This document shows, in pieces, positions 59,707 through 64,000 of a DNA stretch of 64,000 nt. Origin of the DNA: Roseovarius carneus (GTDB lineage: Bacteria > Pseudomonadota > Alphaproteobacteria > Rhodobacterales > Rhodobacteraceae); contig NZ_JAHSPD010000001.1 of assembly GCF_020141465.1 (NCBI RefSeq), positions 2,922,777 to 2,986,776 of the forward strand. The letters are read 5' to 3'. Every line of letters starts with the position of its first letter. The first letter of the stretch is position 1. Below the pieces are notes generated by a model that was given only the letters and a program-made list of their open reading frames with translations, had not been told where the DNA came from and did not search any database. A program made the position numbers and the translations under genes.

Positions 59707-61335
59707 TTGGAGGTTCCATGCAACACAGTTTCAGCGACTTCCTCAGACACGGCAGCAACGGCTATTATGTTCTCGCACGGCGCGATGGCCGCATCGTTGG
59801 TCGCCGCGCGGGGGCTATCGCTCAAATCGACTTTCCCAAACTATTCCGCCTTGCGAGCCGATTTCAGTGAACGCCTCGACAAGGTGACTTCCGAAAACAC
59901 TCGGATGCTCCTGAACGCGCTAACGCCGCCTGACACAGTGCCAACTGTTTCGGCATCCGATTTGCGAGATGTGTCCGATGCAAAGACTGAAGTGCTCAGT
60001 GCGTGGGGCGCGCGCCTTGAAAGCATATTCAGCGACTATCACAACCACCCGCAACGGCTTCGACCGCTTCGAACGACCATGGAAGAACGCCTTTTGCGGG
60101 CCTTTGCTGGGCTGATCAACCAACTCCGACAAGAAAACCTCGGGATTGAGCAATATATCTGGCGCTCGCAAGATGATGCCAAGGTGCGTGACAGTCACGC
60201 TGCTTATGATGACCGCGTGTTCCGGTGGGATAATCCCCCAGAAGGCGGGCATCCCGGCACGGCACACAATTGCCGGTGCTATGCCGAACCTGTTTTTCTG
60301 GGGGTTCAGAGCAATGTTGTGCTCGCTGATTTTGCGCCTACGGCAGGCGGTGTTCCTGCGCTCGAACCAACTGACGCGATACGTGGCTTGCGGGCTCTGA
60401 CCGGCGTTGGCGCGGCGCTACTTGCATCTGATGCGTTGCAGGACTGGACGGAAGCTATGCGTGACCAGCGCGTGGATGCGGCAGGCGCGCGACTAGGGGT
60501 CGATGTGACATCTCTCGAAGGTCGCCTGGCGGCAACCGCGTATGCTCTCGTGCAGGAAGGGATCAGTAGCGGCGGGTATCCAGTCCTGCCCAAGACCCCC
60601 GAATTTGCGCGCATAGGAGCAGAGGCAGCAGCGCTTTACGAGTTGATGAACCCCGGTAGCATTCTCGAAACGGGCGTGTGCGGCGACCCTTTAAAGCAGC
60701 GCGCTTTACAGGATTTCATCGAGGCCGCCGGGGCAGCGTTCGCGCGCGGGAGTTTACGACTTCAAGAAGGTGAACTGGCGCAGGGCTGGGTCGAGGTTTT
60801 CCTTGAGCTTACAGAGGATGAGCGCCGATTTGGACAGCTACCGGGCTTCACGCCGGAAAGGATCGAGCAGTGGCTTGAGGCGTATCCGATCGAAGAGCTC
60901 GGTCTGCCTAATCACACTGGATCACCGATCCCCGATAATCCGGCCGACACCATCATTTCAACACCCATCCCGGAAGAGACAGGGTCAAACATTGTGGTGA
61001 TGGAGAACCCGCATTCTATCGACAACGTATCGATTCCCGAAGACCGCGCACGTCACATCTTGGATGGCGAAGGGCGGAGTGGTGGTCATCGGTTTGGCAC
61101 AGGGACGCCCGGCAAGACGGAGTTTCCCGAAAACTGGTCGGACGATGATATACTGGATGCTATCAGGGAGGTTGCGGGGACCGGAACTGTGGTCGGACCT
61201 GCTCATCGCGAAGGCGATTTGTTGATCGCTGGTGAGGTGGATGGCGTTGAGATTGAGGTAGTTGTACGACCAGATGGCAGAGTGAGAACCGGATACCCAG
61301 TTTCCGGCAATGGCATTGTAAGGAACCCGAGGTGA
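59707..61335 (+). CDS. Polymorphic toxin: phage MuF-like domain with C-terminal EndoU nuclease
   Basis: A protein of up to 542 aa. The middle (about residues 149-195) is a MuF/SPP1-gp7 head-morphogenesis motif: YIWRSQDDAKVRDSHAAYDD, then GTAHNCRCYAEP. The C-terminal 110 residues are a bacterial EndoU RNase domain: RHILDGEG, GGHRFGTG, GKTEFPENWSDDDILDAI, then DGVEIEVVV and RTGYPVSG; the two His are expected catalytic residues. MuF-linked toxins are known from polymorphic toxin surveys. The given start is a TTG without a ribosome binding site; ATG at 59767 or 59785 is possible. A GGAGG-served ATG at 59718 opens a different frame of 50 codons (see findings). Small downstream genes probably give immunity. 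Confidence 0.82.
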   Translation: MEVPCNTVSATSSDTAATAIMFSHGAMAASLVAARGLSLKSTFPNYSALRADFSERLDKVTSENTRMLLNALTPPDTVPTVSASDLRDVSDAKTEVLSAWGARLESIFSDYHNHPQRLRPLRTTMEERLLRAFAGLINQLRQENLGIEQYIWRSQDDAKVRDSHAAYDDRVFRWDNPPEGGHPGTAHNCRCYAEPVFLGVQSNVVLADFAPTAGGVPALEPTDAIRGLRALTGVGAALLASDALQDWTEAMRDQRVDAAGARLGVDVTSLEGRLAATAYALVQEGISSGGYPVLPKTPEFARIGAEAAALYELMNPGSILETGVCGDPLKQRALQDFIEAAGAAFARGSLRLQEGELAQGWVEVFLELTEDERRFGQLPGFTPERIEQWLEAYPIEELGLPNHTGSPIPDNPADTIISTPIPEETGSNIVVMENPHSIDNVSIPEDRARHILDGEGRSGGHRFGTGTPGKTEFPENWSDDDILDAIREVAGTGTVVGPAHREGDLLIAGEVDGVEIEVVVRPDGRVRTGYPVSGNGIVRNPR

Positions 61336-61338
61336 TTT

Positions 61339-61566
61339 ATGGACGATAAAGAAGCAATCGATCTGCTAGAAAAGCAACTAGTTGCACTTGAAAATGCTAA
61401 ATTGGACATGTCGATGGACCGGAAGTTTTTTTATGTCGGGGAGTACGACCTGACATTGGAAGGTGTCTACGTTGCACACAAGCGGCATCCGGGCGTGCTC
61501 GATCCCGCAGAAATTCAAGCACTTGTCGAAGATTTCAATTTGGACACGGCTGAATTTGATCGGTGA
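61339..61566 (+). CDS. Probable immunity protein for the EndoU toxin
   Basis: A 75-aa acidic protein (KEAIDLLEKQLVALENAK; VGEYDLTLEGVYVAHKR; AEIQALVEDFNLDTAEFDR) starting 3 bp after the toxin stop. Small acidic genes directly after a polymorphic toxin are usually its immunity gene. No named immunity family is recognised. The assignment rests on position, size and charge. Confidence 0.6.
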   Translation: MDDKEAIDLLEKQLVALENAKLDMSMDRKFFYVGEYDLTLEGVYVAHKRHPGVLDPAEIQALVEDFNLDTAEFDR

Positions 61567-61582
61567 CGTCATTGTGGTGAAC

Positions 61583-61912
61583 ATGAACGAACGATTTGAA
61601 GACCTCATTGCCCAGGCACAAACGGGTCGCAGCACAGAAACGGTTTCCGAAGCTAAACTTTTGGATTTCAACGAGTATCTCGCAATGCGGGGCTTTGGCA
61701 TATCTCGAATGGAAGTGTACCGGGCGAAGGGTGGCACTCTAGCTCCCAACCATGGATATGAAGTTGCCCCGCAACCATTTCCCGGCGATGATGAACACTG
61801 GATGCATCATTTCGACCCTGCTCGTTCTGCTACTTACGTTCGAAGACAGGTTCAGTATGCCAAAGAAGACGGCGCACTGTTCGACTATAAGGTCTGGGCG
61901 GAGCGACCTTAG
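61583..61912 (+). CDS. Uncharacterised small protein downstream of the toxin (second immunity candidate)
   Basis: A 110-aa protein (MNERFEDLIAQAQTG; YLAMRGFGISRMEVYRAKGG; DEHWMHHFDPARSATYVRRQ) with no recognised domain. The start at 61583 follows the preceding gene by 16 bp; the frame is open for 40 further codons upstream inside that gene, which I reject. It lies inside cassette 2 before repeat B. Could be a second or orphan immunity protein, or an unrelated cargo gene. Confidence 0.55.
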   Translation: MNERFEDLIAQAQTGRSTETVSEAKLLDFNEYLAMRGFGISRMEVYRAKGGTLAPNHGYEVAPQPFPGDDEHWMHHFDPARSATYVRRQVQYAKEDGALFDYKVWAERP

Positions 61913-62001
61913 AAACAACGAGAAGTTTGGTCAAAACCCATTCGTTTCTGCGCTGCCAACCTAGAGCTGCCATTGGTGCGACCGCAGCGAAAGCTAACTT
62001 C

Positions 62002-62256
62002 GTCCCGCATCGCGGACATAACCTGTGCCCACTTCGAACGACCGCTTTACAGTGGGCCATGTAGCTCCTGCGCATCAGCCACTATTGAGCGCTCGCCCCC
62101 GGTTCACACCATAAGCGCTCGAGGAAACCAGAATCGGCCTACGCACCCAAATGCGTACGACGCAGTGCGAGATTGCGCGATCAAAACATGAACATGTGTT
62201 GCACACGACGCGCCGTAACCTGTTGAAATTAAGATACAATCACCACCATCCATCAT
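62002..62256. repeat. Repeat B, copy 2 (255 bp): conserved right end of cassette 2
   Basis: Second copy of 50615-50869, differing at one base (GTGTTGC for GTGCTGC). It ends in ATCCATCAT and is followed by a run of ten G (62257-62266), where copy 1 has AGGCGCG. The boundary is therefore sharp at ATCCATCAT. The stop of the last cargo gene is 90 bp upstream. Confidence 0.92.
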
Positions 62257-62402
62257 GGGGGGGGGGCAATAGATAAACGGGACGCATTGAGAACATTATA
62301 TTTTTTATCTTTATCAGCCATTTATCATCAGCCATTTTATCGCTCAGTCATCCGTCCTGTTCTTGTCTCACATGTAGTAATTTTCGCCCATTTTCGGCAT
62401 GG

Positions 62403-62424
62403 TTTACAACAAATGTTGTAACTC
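62403..62424. other. Att-like palindrome immediately upstream of the integrase
   Basis: TTTACAACAAATGTTGTAACTC contains a perfect 8-bp dyad TTACAACA-AA-TGTTGTAA (62404-62421). It is 21 bp before the integrase start, and related half-sites occur at 49220, 49232, 51008, 51036 and 59198. The arrangement resembles a tyrosine recombinase core site next to its gene. It could equally be an operator for the integrase promoter. Confidence 0.5.
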
Positions 62425-62444
62425 AGGCCTCATGTTGTACCCCC

Positions 62445-63857
62445 ATGGGTGCCATCATCAAGCGCAAGCGGAAAGACGGCTCCACTTTCTGGCTCGCCCA
62501 AATTGCGATCCGGCGAAGAGGTAAGACGGTTTTTCGCGAGAATCGTACCTTCGAGCGCCGCTCGATCGCCGCAGCTTGGCTCGAGAAACGCCAGAAGTAT
62601 TTAGCGAAACCCGGTGCGTTGGAGGACTTCCGCGCAGGAGACCACAAACGCCGTGATGTAACCCTCGCCGATGCCATAGCATAGATATGTCGATGATAGC
62701 GCAAAGGCAATCGGTCGGACCAAGTCCCAAGTGCTGAAGAGCACCAAGAATTTCGACATCGCGGGCAAACCGTGCGCTGAGATCGACAGCGCGGACATCG
62801 CGGCCTTCGCACAGGAAAAACTTAAATCGGGTGTGACGCCTCAGACGGTGTCAAACTACATGGCGCACATGAGCGCGGTCTCACCGTTGCTGGACCCGCT
62901 TGGAACTATCCCCTGGACGAGAAAGCAATGCGCGACGCCCTGATGGTCGCGAAGAAGCTCGGCCTGACCCAGAAGAGCCGACACCGGGACCGGCGGCCGA
63001 CGCTAGACGAGCTTGATCGCCTGATGACGCATTTCCTCGAACGCTCAACGCGACGCCCCTCCTCCGTACCGATGCACCGCGTCATGGCCTTCGCGATCTT
63101 CTCGACCCGCCGACAAGAGGAGATCACGCGCATCAAATGGGCCAACCTCGACCAGGATGGCAAACGCATTTTGGTTCGGGACATGAAGAACCCAGGCGAA
63201 AAAATCGGTAACGACGTGTGGTGCGACCTTCCTGATCCAGCGCTCGCTATCATTGAGGCGATGCCCAAGAATTCAGACCGGATATTCCCCTACTCTAGCG
63301 ACGCGATCAGCGCTTCCTTCACACGCGCCAACCAGTTCCTCGACATCAAGGATCTTCGCTTCCACGATCTTCGGCATGAAGGCGTCTCACGCCTGTTCGA
63401 GATCGGTTATAACGTCGCACATGCCGCTGCGGTTTCTGGGCACCGGTCTTGGGTATCACTCAAGCGATACACGCACCTGCGTCAGACGGGAGACAAGTAC
63501 GAAAGCTGGAGCTGGACAACGGAAGTCACCGCACACGACCCAAAGCAGCGCAAGAGAAGGCCAGTTCGACGTCCCGCTATCGCCGCCATACGGACCAAAT
63601 CGGCCCGAAAGCGTGGGAAATATAGCTTTAAGATTGATCCCCATATTATTGTTTTAAATATACTTTTATCTTTTTATACTTGGAGGCTGCTCGTCCACTC
63701 TTCGCCACTCACAGCAGTCGACTTGTGCGATCTACGCCTCAAGAAACTCCAACGGATCGAACGCCTACATCATAGATCGGGCCATCGGTTGGTTCGCAAA
63801 CACAGTTGGTTGCGGGGGCTCGCAACTCACGCTTCCTGCGGTTGGTCGAAAGCGTAG
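62445..63857 (+). pseudogene. Tyrosine recombinase (phage-type integrase) with two frameshifts
   Basis: Three consecutive frames make one integrase. The N-terminal Arm/DUF-like part is MGAIIKRKRKDGSTFWLAQI (62445-62684). One extra base near 62680 disrupts the join to RYVDDSAKAIGRTKSQVL, and a second shift near 62885-62900 separates the core-binding domain from the catalytic domain (from about 62905, NYPLDEKAMRDAL). The catalytic residues are intact: Arg in FSTRRQEEITRIKW, H-x-x-R in FHDLRHEGVS, and HRSWVSLKRYTHL with the nucleophile Tyr. It may be inactive unless the shifts are sequencing errors. Beyond about 63600 the sequence becomes AT-rich and the original C terminus is unclear. Confidence 0.82.
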
Positions 63858-63999
63858 TGCCGCAGACTTGGAATACGCGATGATTGACGGAGCGATTGTG
63901 AAGGTTCACCGCTCGGGTCAGGGCGCAAAAGGGGGACTCTTTGCCAGGCCATCCATTGCCCGCGAGGGGGCGTTCTCGTGGTGGCATAACGACGAAGAT
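63841..63999 (+). pseudogene. Possible IS5-family transposase fragment at the window edge
   Basis: In the frame beginning at 63841 the translation VGRKRSAADLEYAMIDG and later HRSGQGAKGG resembles the start of the DDE domain of IS5-type transposases (the EYxMIDG box carries the first catalytic Asp). The similarity covers about 25 residues; following residues do not match what I know of the family. The frame has no clear start and runs off the window, so this is tentative. Confidence 0.35.
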
Positions 64000-64000
64000 A

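Noticed and set aside
49300..62256. A and B repeats as the two ends of a classical transposon with terminal inverted repeats
   Set aside because: The outer ends of A and B show no inverted similarity beyond a few bases and no transposase gene is inside either unit. Direct ATCCATCAT repeats at both ends suit site-specific recombination or a target duplication, and the first fits better.
62257..62266. Run of ten G as a functional element
   Set aside because: It lies exactly at the end of repeat B copy 2 and more likely reflects a recombination or sequencing slippage scar.
1..64000. CRISPR arrays, rRNA and tRNA genes
   Set aside because: No regularly spaced short repeats and no recognisable rRNA or tRNA sequence were found on reading through the window.

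Overview
The window reads as about 64 kb of accessory DNA from an alphaproteobacterium, most likely a marine Rhodobacterales (Roseobacter-group) strain. That assignment rests on protein families and moderately high GC only; no rRNA, tRNA or core chromosomal marker is present. No CRISPR array or intact insertion sequence was found.

Regions 1-8982 and 30100-39605 are the two halves of a Tn4371-like conjugative element (ICE or plasmid). The left half carries a frameshifted DUF6499/DUF2285 gene, a small HTH protein, a RepA-type initiator with iteron-like repeats in its 3' end, DUF2840, the TraF peptidase, DUF736, a lytic transglycosylase, a candidate oriT with an RP4-like nick sequence, a DUF3363 relaxase, the TraG/VirD4 coupling protein and a ribbon-helix-helix protein. 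The right half is trbBCDEJKLFGI plus DUF2274, the mating-pair-formation apparatus.

Between the halves (8983-30099) lies metal-resistance cargo. (i) A leftward copper operon encodes CusB fused to four CusF-like modules, CusA, CusF, CopC, CopD, multicopper oxidase and DUF411. (ii) A rightward block has DUF305, a Cu P-type ATPase behind a MerR-type operator, and cytochrome c. (iii) A probable nickel module has a His-tailed MFS exporter, a CsoR/InrS-like repressor with a perfect operator palindrome, HupE and a membrane-anchored protein. (iv) A Zn/Cd module has a ZntR-like MerR regulator, its operator, a transglutaminase-like protein, a CDF transporter and an ICMT-like methyltransferase.

Downstream of trb come a PrtN-type activator, a two-component system and a probable flavin-based periplasmic electron-transfer locus (PepSY, cytochrome b561, an Asp-rich protein, DUF2271 with a TGAS flavinylation-like motif, PepSY-flavodoxin reductase, ApbE), then a VIT1/CCC1 transporter.

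Region 49218-64000 is a mosaic. Two units share a conserved 306-bp left end (A) and 255-bp right end (B), both bounded by ATCCATCAT, but carry different cargo: GNAT plus a well-preserved fosX in one, a MuF-EndoU polymorphic toxin with probable immunity genes in the other. Between them is a gene cluster that looks like an undescribed radical-SAM peptide (RiPP) pathway: a BTAD-type regulator, a SPASM radical SAM enzyme, a 78-aa repeat-containing putative precursor followed by a strong hairpin, a HemN-like class C radical SAM enzyme, an alpha/beta hydrolase, a class I methyltransferase and a tautomerase-TrmO fusion. TTACAACA/TGTTGTAA motifs recur at the junctions, the last of them 21 bp before a frameshifted tyrosine integrase. 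This suggests cassette-like accretion by site-specific recombination. The RiPP-like cluster and the A/B cassette architecture are the two most novel items.
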